NCBI GenBank assembly: GCA_911728455.2
Contig: OU452222.1
Coordinates: forward strand, 25,162,923-25,226,922
Reading direction: 5' to 3'
DNA length: 64,000 bases
DNA from: Marthasterias glacialis
Lineage: Eukaryota; Echinodermata; Asteroidea; Forcipulatida; Asteriidae
Shown here in pieces: positions 1-13,500 of this stretch (position 1 is its first letter; each line of letters starts with the position of its first letter). The position numbers were made by a program, and so were the translations under genes. The notes below the pieces were generated by a model. It saw only the letters and a program-made list of their open reading frames with translations, was not told the DNA's origin and searched no databases.

Positions 1-17
1 AGATAACCATCATAGGT

Positions 18-115
18 CTAGATAGCTCAGTTGGTAGAGTACTGGCATGTTAATTGGGAGGTCGCACGTTCAGATCGTGTTTTAGTAAATTTTTCTTTGT
101 TCATCAAAAATTGAA
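18..115 (+). repeat. tRNA-derived SINE head
   Basis: GTCTAGATAGCTCAGTTGGTAGAGTA resembles a tRNA D-arm with A box, and ACGTTCAGATCGTG stands where the B box should be. It is followed by a tail (TTTTTCTTTGTTCA) that recurs at about 7940-7970 after GTTTTCAATCCCGC. A shared tail behind a tRNA-like head is the signature of a SINE rather than a tRNA gene. The anticodon arm does not fold well. Confidence 0.55.
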
Positions 116-185
116 TTAAATTTAGGCAGTTTCCCTTGTGAATTATCATAGGATAGAGTTTTATGCTTTAAAATGGTCACTTTTT

Positions 186-700
186 ACCCTCCTACTGTCT
201 GACCATTCAATATCATCCACTGTGGTTTTGAATGATATCATGTGGTGAATGCATCTACACAGTACACAGTCAACCCTCCTACTGTCTGACCATTCAGTAT
301 CATCCACTGGTTTTGAATGATTTATAAACTATACCAGCATGCAATGTGATACATGTATCATAATATGGTGAATTCATCTACACAGTGCACAGTCAACCCT
401 CCTACTGGTTGACCATTCAATATCATCCACTGTGGTTTTGAACGATTGATAAACCATGCCAGCCAGCAAATGTGATATCATGTGGTGAATGCATCTACAC
501 AGTGCACAGTCAACCCTCCTACTGTCTGACCTTTCAATATTATCCACTGTGGTTTTGAACGATTGATAAACCATGCCAGCCTGCAAATGTGATATCATGT
601 GGTGAATGCACCAACATTCAATATCATGACCATTCAATATCATCTCGTGTGGTTTTGAATGATATAAATGCTACCAGCCTGCAATATGATATCATGGTGA
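186..700. repeat. Minisatellite, about 116-124 bp unit
   Basis: The unit contains CCCTCCTACTGTCTGACC, ATTCAATATCATCCACTGTGG and a GTGGTGAATGCATCTACACAG segment. Its start recurs near 185, 270, 394 and 510, with a degraded copy near 620. Single units also appear outside the array, at about 4553-4600 and 14205-14230, so the unit is dispersed as well as tandem. Confidence 0.8.
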
Positions 701-1057
701 ATGGTTTCAAATGGTTGATCAACTCATTGGAAAACATTTCCTATAGTAAGAAGGTTAACCAGTGCTTTTGGACACCGTAACAAAGTTTGCTAAAGGTTTT
801 GGTTTTAAGTATTACATGTATTTGGTTCCATGTTGCAGACACATGCACATCTTCCTCAGTGAAAAACACATCTGGTGGTTAGGCATGGTTTAATTTTAAA
901 AGGTCAACAAAAATATTTTTGTTTTACAATTCTCATGATAAACATTGTGATAAATATTTCTATTGAAAATCGGATCTAACTTGTCAAGTAAAAGAAATAA
1001 ATAAGATATTTAAATAAGACTTGAAGGTTTGCATGGTGGGAATACGACAAAGTAAGG

Positions 1058-1212
1058 ATTTGCGATGACACCATGTGGTTTATACCTCTTTTGAGTATAA
1101 TGTGGTCCTGACGACGTACGGCAGACTGAGTATACTGTTCGAAATGTTAAGTCAACTGATTCTCTCAGAACCACATTTACTCAAAAGAGATTTAAATCAC
1201 ATGGTGTCACCG
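1058..1212. repeat. Hairpin MITE-like element with about 45-50 bp inverted arms
   Basis: The left arm starts GCGATGACACCATGTGG and runs through CTCTTTTGAGTA to ATGTGGTCCTGA. The right arm mirrors it, ending CACATGGTGTCACCGC. A diverged relative with CAACCATGTGAAAACC and CCTTTTGAGAGG lies at about 1326-1440. No coding capacity. Confidence 0.7.
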
Positions 1213-1230
1213 CAAATTTATAAATAGATA

Positions 1231-1236
1231 TTTATT
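1231..1236 (-). terminator. Candidate NAE1 polyadenylation signal
   Basis: AATAAA reads on the minus strand about 290 nt past the NAE1 stop codon. It is the nearest canonical hexamer I noticed. No transcript evidence is available, and the hexamer lies just outside a hairpin-forming repeat. Confidence 0.35.
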
Positions 1237-1522
1237 CCTATAAAGAAACATGCCACAAAACAAGTAGGCCCCTAAATATGTTTTTCAATGGACATATTTA
1301 GAAGTAGATTAACTATTACTAGTGAACTTGCGATTACAACCATGTGAAAACCCCTTTTGAGAGGAGTGTTGGCTCTGAGAAGAGCTGTTAGTTTGGTCTT
1401 GACGTTTCGAACAGTATACTCTTCGAGTCCTCAGGAGATTTTTAGGTTTCGTTGAAGATGACGTCTACCCTGAACTATCTACGGGCACCAGAGAGACTGT
1501 GGTTTTTGTGTGTATGAAGATT

Positions 1523-4500
1523 TTAGAGTTGAAACGTAGCTGATGTTGCAGTGATGGCATTGTAGATGTAAGTATTACAAAACGGTACAAATTGGCGAGT
1601 TATGATCTTGATAACTTCCTGTGCTGCAGCTCCACCGATGAATGCTGCCACGGAATGCAACTCAGCCGCTCCGTATCGACACCTAAATAACGACAGGCCA
1701 AACGAAATAATAAAGCAATTATATAATAAGAACATCATCATTTGGAAGGTTAATCAACCTTACTCGCAGCTGACAAGCTGAATTGTGAAGGACGCGGCTA
1801 CAATGTGGCTGTGTTGCAGGCACGTCAATGACCACAGAGCACAACCAGAGATCGAAATCCATGCCATCCATCAATTCTTGATCATAAGTAATTTTTTCGG
1901 GCTCACTAAATTCAAACTTTACTATAAAATGAACATATTTTTAAAATTCCTATTTATTCAGCCATGTATCAATAGACAAATTAAGGTACAAAACAAAATA
2001 ACTTTAAAAAAATGAAATAAAATAAATAAAAACAATTAACTAAGAAAAGAAATTCAGCAAAAATAACAAACATGCCCCTACAAATACTTATTACTCAAAA
2101 TGAAACTGAAAGGGATGGATGGAATTGGAATGAGAAGTGGGGGAGGGTAGGGTAGGGCTGAGGTTGAGCAAAAACGACAGAGGTTCAAAAAAAAAATCAA
2201 GAAATAAGCGAAAAATCAAACATACAAATAAACAAGAAATCACAACAAAAACAACAGGTGCAATGGAAACAACAACATCCATGTTGTTCCCATGTATTGT
2301 TTTCCCTCCCTTTCCACCCTTCCTGTTTCATCCCAATCCCCTCCCTTTCCCTTCCCTAGTCATCCACTGCCCATAATGCTGCTTTTGGGGGCTGTTTTTT
2401 TATTTTGTTTGTGTCCTTTTTTCATTCGATTTTTCCATCAAATTTTTCCCCCCAGTTTTTCATATTTTTCCCTTGTTGTATTTTTATATCAATGTGCAAA
2501 CTGAGGAAATGAGTTTCATGCTGGCATGAAGATTAACATAATTGAATTGATCCACAACAAGAATCATAAGAACTGTCATAACCATGAATTTAAAAAGATT
2601 TGTTTTGACCCCTTGCATCAACATCACACGCGGCTACTGTACGCCACGCTCACCATTTTGGTAGTCAAATTGCAAAAAAGTTACGGTAAGCGTGTAAACG
2701 CCGCATCGCCTGATATGCGCACTACGCTGTATAACACACAGGGACACTGACTCCTAAAATGGCGCAACCAAAACTATGTGATGTTGACGTCAGGTAATGA
2801 TGATGTCAGGTGACTTGGGCCAATAGAATTGATAACAACCTTGTAAGAGCTCGGGGTGGAGGGGGGGGGGTGGAGCATAACTGTGTTTTAAACAAGAGGT
2901 GTGTATTGAGAGAGTTGAGACAACTTGCGATACAAAGCCATTTTTCCTTTTAAAAAACCTGCATGGTGCCAGACAACATTTGGTCCAAAAATTGCATCCA
3001 GCAACCACCTGACCAAAGAAAACTGATTCCTTCGCGTCGCAACTCTCTCAATACACAGCTCTGGGTTAAATAAACATCAAGTTTCACGCCCTCCTAGAGG
3101 GTAAGTCCTACAGTAACTGCACTTCACTGTCTTCTTGATAAGTCAAAATACTTACATTTCATTGATGTAGTCGTCCTTTAGGGTGAAATTAACTCTCCAT
3201 TCATGAAGGATGTTATGCACACAGCTCTGATTGATAATATAGACAGATTTTAAATGTAAGTACAAGCAAAAATGGAATACTACAGACAAGTGTAATGAAT
3301 ATACATAATTTGAAGCTTTTCGAAACCCCAGCTCAACGTTGGTAAACTGACTGTAAATGTTTCCATTCTTTGCACAAATCAAGATATTTGTAATAAAACC
3401 AACCTGTGAAAATGTCAGCTCATTTCGTTATTTCATTTGCGATCAAACGATAAAAATGCATTCAGCATTTGTGTTCGCATTCCTATATGCAGAGTTTTCG
3501 TCTCACTGAGACGAAAACCAATTTGGGATCTTATTTCATTTATTGTTTAAAAACGATATCACTTTAGGCAGAAATATTTCAAGGAAAGTTTTCTACCATC
3601 ATTATCTTCATACCGTGTAAGGTATATGTAAATCTGTGAACATTAATGTTTTTCTTTCTTACCAATGTTGAGCTGGGGCTTTAAAGTTACCTAGTGATAA
3701 ATAAACGTATATATATATATATACATTCCGGAAATTTTGAAAATTCATTTTTTTAACAGTGCGCAAGTTTAGGAAATTTCGGCAGTAAGTGGTTAAGCAA
3801 CTCTATGACAAGGAGCCCAGATGTGTTCTGACCTTTAGTTTGTATGTATCTGCTTCTACTTGGTCGTCATAGCTCCCCGGGTACCGGTTATATTGATTGT
3901 AGAAACGGTCCACAGCACGCAGTAGGACGTACAAGACCACTTCGCTGTCTGGATTCTCTAAATGAAATGCTGCAAAGGGTGGGAACAGAATCCTGAGTTT
4001 TATTTGAAGTTTTTAAAACTATCTATCATTTCTCTTTTTGTTATCTATTACTGCTTCTAAGATCTTTTACAAGGTATTTGAGCTAATATACAAATATTGA
4101 TTGCTTTGAGTGCTACTGTTAAAACTACCCCTCCCGAGGTAATCCTGTGTGTCTATTTTCCCAAGGTGAAGCCGAGGGGAAATAGAATGCCCCGGGGATC
4201 ACCAAGGGAGTTGTAGTTTTAACCATAGCACGAGTAAAAGCAGTCGATATTTGTTTTATACCACCCAATGCATGTATTGTCCCTAGACGTCTATGTACCC
4301 AAAAAATTGCTGTTGCTATGGGTATAGTACAGTGGTTGCTATGGGTATAGTACATTGGTTGCCATGTGAAAGTACATTCGTTGCGCGCCTTGCATCGCGG
4401 CAGCTTTCTAGTAAAAAATAAAACGTATCATGTGACATGTTCTGAACCAATCAAAAGGCAGAATCTTTGTAAGGGGTGTTATAAATGTGGTACATTATTC

Positions 4501-7500
4501 ACAGAGAACAACCCTTTGTTTAAATTATGGTATAGTTTGGTATGCTATTCGTAACCCTCCTACTGTCTGACCATTCAATTTTATCCACTGTGGTTTTGGA
4601 TGGGAGTTGCAAACCAGCAATATGATATGATGCATTGAAAGCATAGTCCTTAGCAAATCCTCCTACGTTTGTGCAATGCAAGCTCCAGATCAGCAAATAC
4701 TGGTACCTCTGTGCCACACAGTTCATTGAGAATAGACCGGTTGCACATGACCTCAACAATTGGAAAAATCAGCCATCTTTGATGACAATGACTGCACAGT
4801 TTTTGAGTGCACAACTGTGCGTTACGCGTAAGTACTGCACGCGGCACGCGTGCGTCTCATAAGCTCCCTCCATGATTGGTTGGTAAGCAACTCAAGCTGC
4901 GTTGAAACTTACAGAGCTTGACGCGGCTACAGGACAAATAATAAATTGTCATCAAAGATGGGGTCTATTGCAACCCATCTATTGTGTATGTAGGTCTTAG
5001 TCATCTCTTATGTTACAAAGTAACTATGTGATACAGTAACAATGGATATAGTCTGAGGAATTTACATCCGACATTCAACCGTGAAAGAGCAATGTCGCAT
5101 GTGTACCAAACATCTTATATCTAACTCTCAAATGGGTTATTAAAATACAATATCTGACCACTAATAGACCGATCCATTACGCCCCGCCCCAAAACATATT
5201 GACCAATCACAGCATTGGCTACATCACCACTGTACACATGGGCAGCAAAATGTGTGTCTCTTCAATGCCACACTGCGCGACTTGAATGCGGGCTATAAGT
5301 TTGCGCACGTATGCTTACATTTTCTAATAGGGCTTTATCACGTTGGACTTTCGGTGGAGTACCCAAGGCTGTGATTAGTTAACACGTGTATGTCGACGGG
5401 GCTTAATGGATCGGTCAATTAAAAACCCAACAGTCCTAAAAAGATGAATCATTTGGTATGAAAATGCTTTTCAATTTCGAGGTCAAATTCTTGAATATTT
5501 TTTTACAAATATTTGGATATCTTAAAAAAGTGTTTAGGTAGAATAGTATTCAGATCATACAACAAAAAACTGCAACCACGTAAGCTTACCAATATCTGAG
5601 GCACTGCTTGTATCTCTATTGTACTCTTCTGCCAAAGACCGGCACCGGACTACTCTCAGAAACTGTGCATTCTTGCAGAATAATTTGATCTCGGAGTCTG
5701 GTATGCTGTCAGGTGACTGCAGAGGATAGTCATGAATAATTCATTGAGGCAATTCATGAATATTTCATTGAGGCAAGTCATGGCCAATTGAAGCCATTTT
5801 AATGTTCAAGGGTGATTCGACCCAGGTTCCACGATAATTATTTTTTTAGATTTAAGATCAAATTCACAAAAATCAGAAAACAAAACCAATTAAAACGCAA
5901 TGCTCCAGATTGTGCAGTTGGGCTTTTTAAACCAAACATCAAGTCAAGACATTCCCAGAACCTCGTTTCAATTCAGCCTAATTTGGCCAAACTTGCTAAA
6001 TTTGGGTCCAGAACAGCCCCCCCCCCCCCCAGTTTTGAAAAATCCTGAGTAGGACCCTGTACCACTACGCCAACCAGATTCAAAACCTCAATCAAGTATG
6101 AACAGTGCAAACAAACCACCTTCTCACCTTCCCTAGAGAGACCAAGATCTGGTTCACCCTGGATGTTACGGCAGACACGTCAAGCTTGGCTTGCTCTATG
6201 TACCTGCAAGAAGATCCAAACAAGACATAAATAAACAGACCAAGTAACCTCCCAAACTCTAGAACTCTCTGTCATTAAATATCTGAGCTACAGAATCTCT
6301 GCACATTTCCAAAAAACATGCTTAAAACACATTTGCTCACCACATTCCCAATTTTTGCAGACTTCTTTTGTTCTTTCCCTTTTCCCTGCACTCAACATCA
6401 TCCCATATACTTTGTACACACAATTTTTTGCAGAACATCCATCTCTTTAGAATTGACCGATCCATTAAGCCCCGCCTACTAACATATTGACCAATCATAG
6501 CCTTGACAAGGCCACCGAAAGTATGACAAAAGTCTGACATGTTAAAATCCCATTAGAAAAGTAAACAAACTGCCGCCATTGTTCTGACACACAACAGCAC
6601 ACACAACTGTACTAACTTTTGTTTTGTTTATGAGTTTTTTCGTATTTCTGGTGGTGCAAATCCTACAGCAATGGTCCCTGAACAGTCGTGTAGAAGTAGT
6701 TTGACAGTGTTCCTGTCTGCATTGTTCTTTGGACTCAATGCACTGCTCAAAAAAGGCCACGAAACTAAATCCACATCATGAAAACCATGTACGTGTGTCT
6801 ACCTCCATGGTGTGTGTATCCGATACGTGTGTACGTGTGTGGCCGCAACTGAACCACCGCTGCGATCGTGGCAAGAAAGTCACACCATGTGCTGTTGCCA
6901 GGCAGTTGCTAAGGTAGGCGGGGCTTAATGGATCAGTCTAGTCCTCTATGGAGACCCTTTATTCCTGTTGTCTTTGAACTCACACATTTTGGAGTTGGAT
7001 ATAACGTTTGGAGTCGGCAGTCATGTCAGGGATGGCGCCTCGCAATGGTAGCTTTCCACATCCTTCATTCTCCACAAACTGTTTGACTGCTTGAGCTATC
7101 ACCCAGAAAGAGCAACTCTGAACAAAGAGGCAAGAAGACAAGTTACTTCAAAGCCCCAAGGGGTTAGGTCAGGGATGAGAGTTGGTGTTTGTCAACATTC
7201 CTGAAAATGGCTTGCGGGTCTGGGTCCCCACTTTATCTTAAGACCCTGAACCGCCCAAAGTCTACAATTCTATACAGACTCTGTGCATCACCAGAAATAC
7301 AAAACTACAAGTTTGGACACAATGTGGACTATTCCTCATATTCCTTTAGTGATTGCTTTACTTTTTTCAAGAAAATTTGATTGCTCAAGGAGATTTTTTA
7401 GAAAATCCTGAAATCAGGAAAAATCCTGAGAAATCACATGCCTAGTTAGTTACCTAGTTGAACACTTCTTTGGTCTACTATTATCACATGATGTCATAAC

Positions 7501-10500
7501 AACAATAATATTGATGGCACTGCAGGGCAGAAATTTCAAGATGAAAGTCTCCAAGAGATTAATCCGAGCCGCTCGTTCATGGGCGTTTACACAACGCAGC
7601 TATGGCTGCTGCACGTGCACGTCGACGCACACGCACTGTGAATCCTCAATGCTGATTGGTGCATATGCGCGTCACGCGCATGTGGGGGCCATGGCTGCGG
7701 TGATGGAAAACACCATAAACGAGTGCTGCCCCGATTAGTGAATACAGGTGATTTGTATCACAGAGCACTCCCTTCAAGTTTACAGTGGGAGGCCACAGTG
7801 TATCATGGGAAAAACGTCAACAAGTTTTGGTCCTCTTGCAGCGCTTGCCGCATGACCCGATTGTTTGAGTTCGTTTGTTGTTTGCAAAAGCAGTAAAGTC
7901 GTACTATTCTGTGGTTGCAGGTTTTCAATCCCGCTCCAGTCAATTTTTCTTTGTTCACCCCAATTTTTTTTTTAGTTAGTAACATTTTGGGAAAATAGGC
8001 TGTGTACAGGGAGCACTGTATCTTGAATTGCCCGTATCGGCCATAGGTCTTTCAGCTCAGAATTTGCACATAAAAAAACGTTTATTCCCTGAATACAAAT
8101 GTTATGTACACGTGTGTGGAGTATAGTACCCAGAGTTGAAGAGTCTGCACATGTTACCAATGACCTTCCAGTGTATTGACCCTTTCTTTTGCAATGTCAC
8201 AGCCCAAGTTTTTGCCAACCAAGATGGAGAAACTACGGGGCCGTCAATGCCAAGCAAAAACAGATAGTCACAGTTTGCAAAAATGTTACACAAATATTCA
8301 CAAATTGTTTAGAATTTGTTGGAAACAAACCACCCAATAATGGCATGTATTTTCTATAAATAAATATGTTGACTTTGGTCACAACGTCTGTCAACAAGAC
8401 TTGAACGTTTTGCTACATTTGGCTGTCCATGCCGACCAGCGCCGGTTTGTTTATCAACAATAGAAAGGTCTTTTCCTTACAGGTCACCAGACTAATTTCA
8501 TCTATTCCAGGGGGCAACCCCACTTTCAAAAACGAAAATGTTGCATCCACTTCCTCAACTAGAAAACTACAAGTCATTAGGAAACAAGAAAGTTTTCAGA
8601 AAGTTCTTGAAGAGTGTTCAACTGTAGCACATTCTCAAAGGTAGTGAGGGAGTTTATTCCAGAGCGCAGGAGCAGCAAACTGACCATATGTCCTGGTTCT
8701 TACGGAAAAAGGAGACAAAAGAACTAAAAGCGTCTTCTTAACTATCAGACTATTGGTAATTTGTAAGCAGCCTGTTACAATCAGAAGGGATCTATAATGA
8801 TAATAAGTAATACTTATGTAACGCATGTATGTACCAACAATTCGGTGCTCAAGGCGCTTATTATAATATTTTTAAGGCAGTTTTTTTGAGTTTTTATTAA
8901 TTATGAGAGCCATTTATGTAGCACCTTGTAATGGTTTACAAGGTGCTGCGGCGGCCACTGCAAGAAACACCGGGGCAAACTCCTTCACTTAGCGATAAGT
9001 GTAACTGGGTTCTTTTATGTGCATTACACAACGCAAGGGATCTATTGCTTTTGGTCCCGTCCGAGGGACGAAGCAATAATGGTTAAGTGTCTTGCTTAAG
9101 GACACAAGTGTCAAGACCAGGACTCGAACACATACTCTGCTGATCAGAAACACCAGAGCTTCAGTCTGGTGCGCTTGACCGCTCGGCCACGACACACCAA
9201 TGAGGCAGACTTACAAATCAACCATGGAAATTCATAAAATAAAATCTCAAAGACAAAGGTTACATGGTGGAAAAACCTCTCCATAAACTCTCCCTCAACA
9301 CAAAGGTCACACACTTGATATACTCTGTAAAAACTCTTCACCTCTGAAGTCAAATTCACACAAGCAGGATCGTTGAATATTTCCTGGACTTCGCTAGGGA
9401 TTCTCGTTGGTGCGATGGAGGCGTTGATGCTCTTTACGGCTTCATCGAAGTTCTCTTCAATTTCTGGGACGCCGTTCTCATTAATGAGGACGCCGCCCCG
9501 GATCATTTGACGAAGGCTGTCCTTCTCCTTGTATGTCTTGGGAATATTACCTCCGTGCTGGTGGAAAAGGAGATCACTTTTTAAAAACAAAATTGATTGT
9601 GTTGTGGGCAAACTTTTTGCGTGCGATATTCAGGATTATTGTCGTTGACAATGGATCATTGTCACCTGGTTTATAGTTAGAGGTCACTTAAAGCCCCAGC
9701 TCAACATTGGTAAACTGACTGTAAATGATTTCATTCTTTGCACAATTCAAGATATTTGTAATAAAACCAACCTGTGAAAATGTCAGCTCATTTCGTTGCT
9801 TTCGTTTGCAAGAAAATGGCAAAAATACACGCATTGCTATAGGCAGAGTTCTCATCTAATTTATTATTTAAAAATGATAACACTTCAGGCAGAATTAATT
9901 CAAGTAAAGTTTTCCACCATCATTATCTTCACACCATGTAAGGTATATGTATATCTTTGAACACTTATGTTTTTCTTCTTACCAGTGTTGAGCTGGGGCT
10001 TTAAGAACCCATATTTAAAAAAATGTTGCATCAAGTTGCCTCATACTATTACTACCCCTGGTCTTGGGCCTTAACCACTCCACGTCAGTATCAACAAATT
10101 TTTTACTGTGCCTCTGCGCGGTATTCTTTTCGAGACTTTTTCGGACCTTTGGAAGTAATTTTTGTTGTTGAGAATACACTGTCACAGTAAAACCCTGAGT
10201 AACCGAAGTGAAGACAAAAAAAAAAACGTTCTCATAAAATGCACCAAGATTATGGAAATTATGGAAAGTCTTACAATGAATTATACTAACACAAATCCTC
10301 CAGAGAAATATTGTTGTCTGAAGAAGTCAAGAAAATAGTATTTGAAGCCCAGCAACATCAACACTGCTTAGATTTCAAGTGCAGTAGACAAATAAGCATA
10401 TGCGTGTCAACAAACTATCTGAATAAAAGCTGGTGGTTTTTACCTCTGCTTTCCACTTTTCCAAGAATTTGTAGTCGATAACAAGGTACGGTGTGTGCAT

Positions 10501-13500
10501 GTGTTCCTGGATATTGAAAACAAATGATGAGAATGATCATACACCCTTAGCACTGACGTCACATGCAGCTGGGAAACTCTGGAACAGTAGGTGGCAGCAG
10601 ACTTACCAGGTAATTTTCCATTGCTTGCAAGGCTGTGAACATGTGCACGTTTCCGAAAACGAAGGATTTACCTGGTAAGTCTGCTGCCACCTAGTGCCCT
10701 CAAATGTACCCCATTGCATAAAAAAAGACATGGTGCGGACCTCACCACACGTGAGTCGCCTTAAGGGAACAATGCACAATTAACAGGTGGGGAACCAGAC
10801 TCCCAAAATGGCGCAACCAAGATTGAATATGGGTGATGACGTCAGGTGAATTGGGGCAATAGATCCATATTGTTCATGAGATCTATGCAGCATTTCGAAT
10901 ACTTTTTACCCCTCCTATTCTCCAGAACATTTTCCACTGAGTTAACCAGTCACAGGGATGTGAGTGGCCACATAAAAACAGAAAAAAGAATGAAAAAAGC
11001 TAGCAAAAGCTGAAACTTAGAAAGTTGTTTTTGTTATTTGCAGAGCAGGTGTATAAAAAAGCTGAAATTTAGAATAAAAATCTATTTAACACAAAAAAAA
11101 GCTGAAATTAGTTTAAAAAGATCCCTGCAGTCATTTGAAACCAATGAACTGCATGGATTGCCTATGGTAGAACAACTGTGCACAAGTAAAAAATATTTTC
11201 GCTTCGCAGGCAGTTTCGCTCGAGTTGAGCAATGTTCAACTTTCTGCAAACCTTCGCTACTACAACCAATCAAATCGCAGTAATATGTGCCAGTTGAAAG
11301 CGCCATTTCTCATTGACAGAAGTGCTTTAAAAAAGCAAATATGAATGGGGAACTAGACAGGTGGCAAACTATTTCGATCAACCAGCATGATGAATTTCCC
11401 CAATGGAATGATTGTCCAAACAATATAAGTTATCACACAAGCGCGAGTGGAAAAATATAGCGCTTCTGCGTCCCATATATTTTCCCGTATTCCACGAGCA
11501 TGAGTGTGATAATGAATTTATCTTCCAGGCAACTTCATACCCTTTTCACGTGCGACGCGTGAAGTTTTAACATATTTTGAGCATTATTTAATAAAGAGCA
11601 GCAAGTTCAACACGTAATGTTTAGAATGTTATTTTGCACTGTCCGTATACGAAGCAGGATGCATGATACTCAAAATACAGAGTACAGAGTGCGATATAGA
11701 CTATGGGGAGTGTGGTATGGTTTATTATCACACTCCCATTGAGCAATTTGATTGGAGGATTAGTGCGTACTGGAAGATAATAACAATAATAAGCAGTTGT
11801 CATAAAGCACTTTATCACACCAGATGGGCGTCTCAAAGCGCTCAATATTTTTTCCTGCACGGTATGAGGAGTTACTTTTTGAAGTATTAGACCTGGGGTG
11901 GATTTTACAAAGCGCTGGATTTAGTCTTATCTCGAGTTAGAATGAGCTTGACTCCAGTGTTCTTATCCGCTCGGCTAAGACAAGCCAAAGTATGAACATA
12001 CTTTATTGCGGCCAATGAGAATCGCCAAACTAAAATGAATTGTTCACATTCTTATAACGAATTCGCCACTTTGGAAATTTGCGATGCAATCGTTTTCCGG
12101 TGAAGAACAAATCGGCCTTAAGGCAACCAATGTTATCAAGGGTGCTAACTATGAACTATAAACACTGGCGTAAAACCCAACTCTTTCGAAATACAGTATC
12201 GGCCACCCACCTGCTTTGTCATCTGGCTTAGGTCCAGGGAATCAGCAAATTGAACGAGGCCCGGAAATGGACAATCTAATCTCAAGTCATCCCTGGCATT
12301 GTCTGGATGAGACTCAATCACTGCGGTCAAAAAAACAACAACAAAAATAGTGTCTCGATAGAAAAGATGTAGCATTAGCAGGCCTCCATCTTAAGAAAAA
12401 CTGAAGCAGGCCTTTGCTGGCTAAATCAGAGAAATTGTACAAGGGCATGCTGGCCAAGTTGGTAGTGACAGTGCGATTTTTCTGAAGGGCATGCTGGCCA
12501 ACTCGACAGGGCTTGAGGGCAATGGCCTCAGTGGCCTCGGTGGCCTCGGTTAAGATCAAGGCCTGCATTAGATACATCCACAGAAATAGAACAAGAAAAA
12601 TGCTGAGGTCAAGTGTCGTCTGTATCAGCTGTGCACGCCCTCTTTGTCAGATGTGAACACAGAGTATCAAAACCATGTGCCATGTCTCTTTAATGGCAAA
12701 ATTAACCAGATCAAAGGGAAGGCTTGAATTTATATTTACAGCTGAAATGGCAGCATGCAGGAAGAGCCTCCAAGCAGATATGTAATGATAACTTCACGCA
12801 CAGCATTCTCTAGGTTCCATCTCTATGTATATCTCAAACTTGTTAACTGTTGACACTGGGGTTTCCTAAATTTTTCTGTGCCCACAGATGGGATTGACTT
12901 TGAAAAGAAAATATGAGATGCATTCACCAGAGACTCGCAAAACCTTGGCCATAAGACACTGCCGATAATCGGCCATGATATGCTGGAATCTCACACAAAC
13001 TTAGGCCTACGTGCCATTGAGCAAAATAGAATGATAAACAATGGTGGCAGCCTATCGAACTCTCGTAATCCTCGTTTGTACAACAAAAGGACTAAGGTTT
13101 GGAATCGCGGATTACACAATAGCCCCCAGAAAAAAAGAGAGATTTCGAGCATGAATTCCAGTACCCTTTGTCCCTCTTCATACAGAGGAAACAAAGCGTT
13201 GCACGGTGAGTGCGTGCACTGTGCACGCTAAACAATAAAGACAATAAAGACATGGCTGGAGCTGTTTAGGACCGGTTATTTTAGTCTGGTTTCCTGCTTT
13301 GATGCTCTTGCAATAGAAAACGTATATGAAGAGGCACGAAACAGACCCATAGTGCAAGGCTGGGCTCCTGAATGTAACGTCATGTAAAAATCATTGCAAA
13401 GCATGCAAGGTTTGTTGTGTCGTTCTGTAATTGTTTTCGAAATTTTATTCCTTAACAATAAAAGGGCATTTAGGAATGGGAATCAAAGAGTGGTGACTCG

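Larger units (their letters stand above)
1..1522. other. Region downstream of NAE1: SINE, minisatellite, hairpin repeats
   Basis: No coding exon is recognised here. The region holds a tRNA-like SINE head at about 18-115, a tandem minisatellite from about 186 to 700, plain AT-rich sequence at 700-1055, an inverted-repeat element at 1058-1212, a related piece at 1326-1440, and the NAE1 3'UTR. Confidence 0.7.

Noticed and set aside
3833-3970. A longer form of NAE1 exon 12 starting at a TTTGCAG acceptor
   Set aside because: It breaks the frame. The TTTTAG acceptor giving 3833-3957 restores [10 protein letters not shown] and the total reading frame.
4125-4355. Similar short translations here and at 63765-63971 (RRLG...GVIKQI...TTTP)
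   Set aside because: The similarity is explained by two copies of the same dispersed repeat. Neither has a start, splice sites or a known domain.
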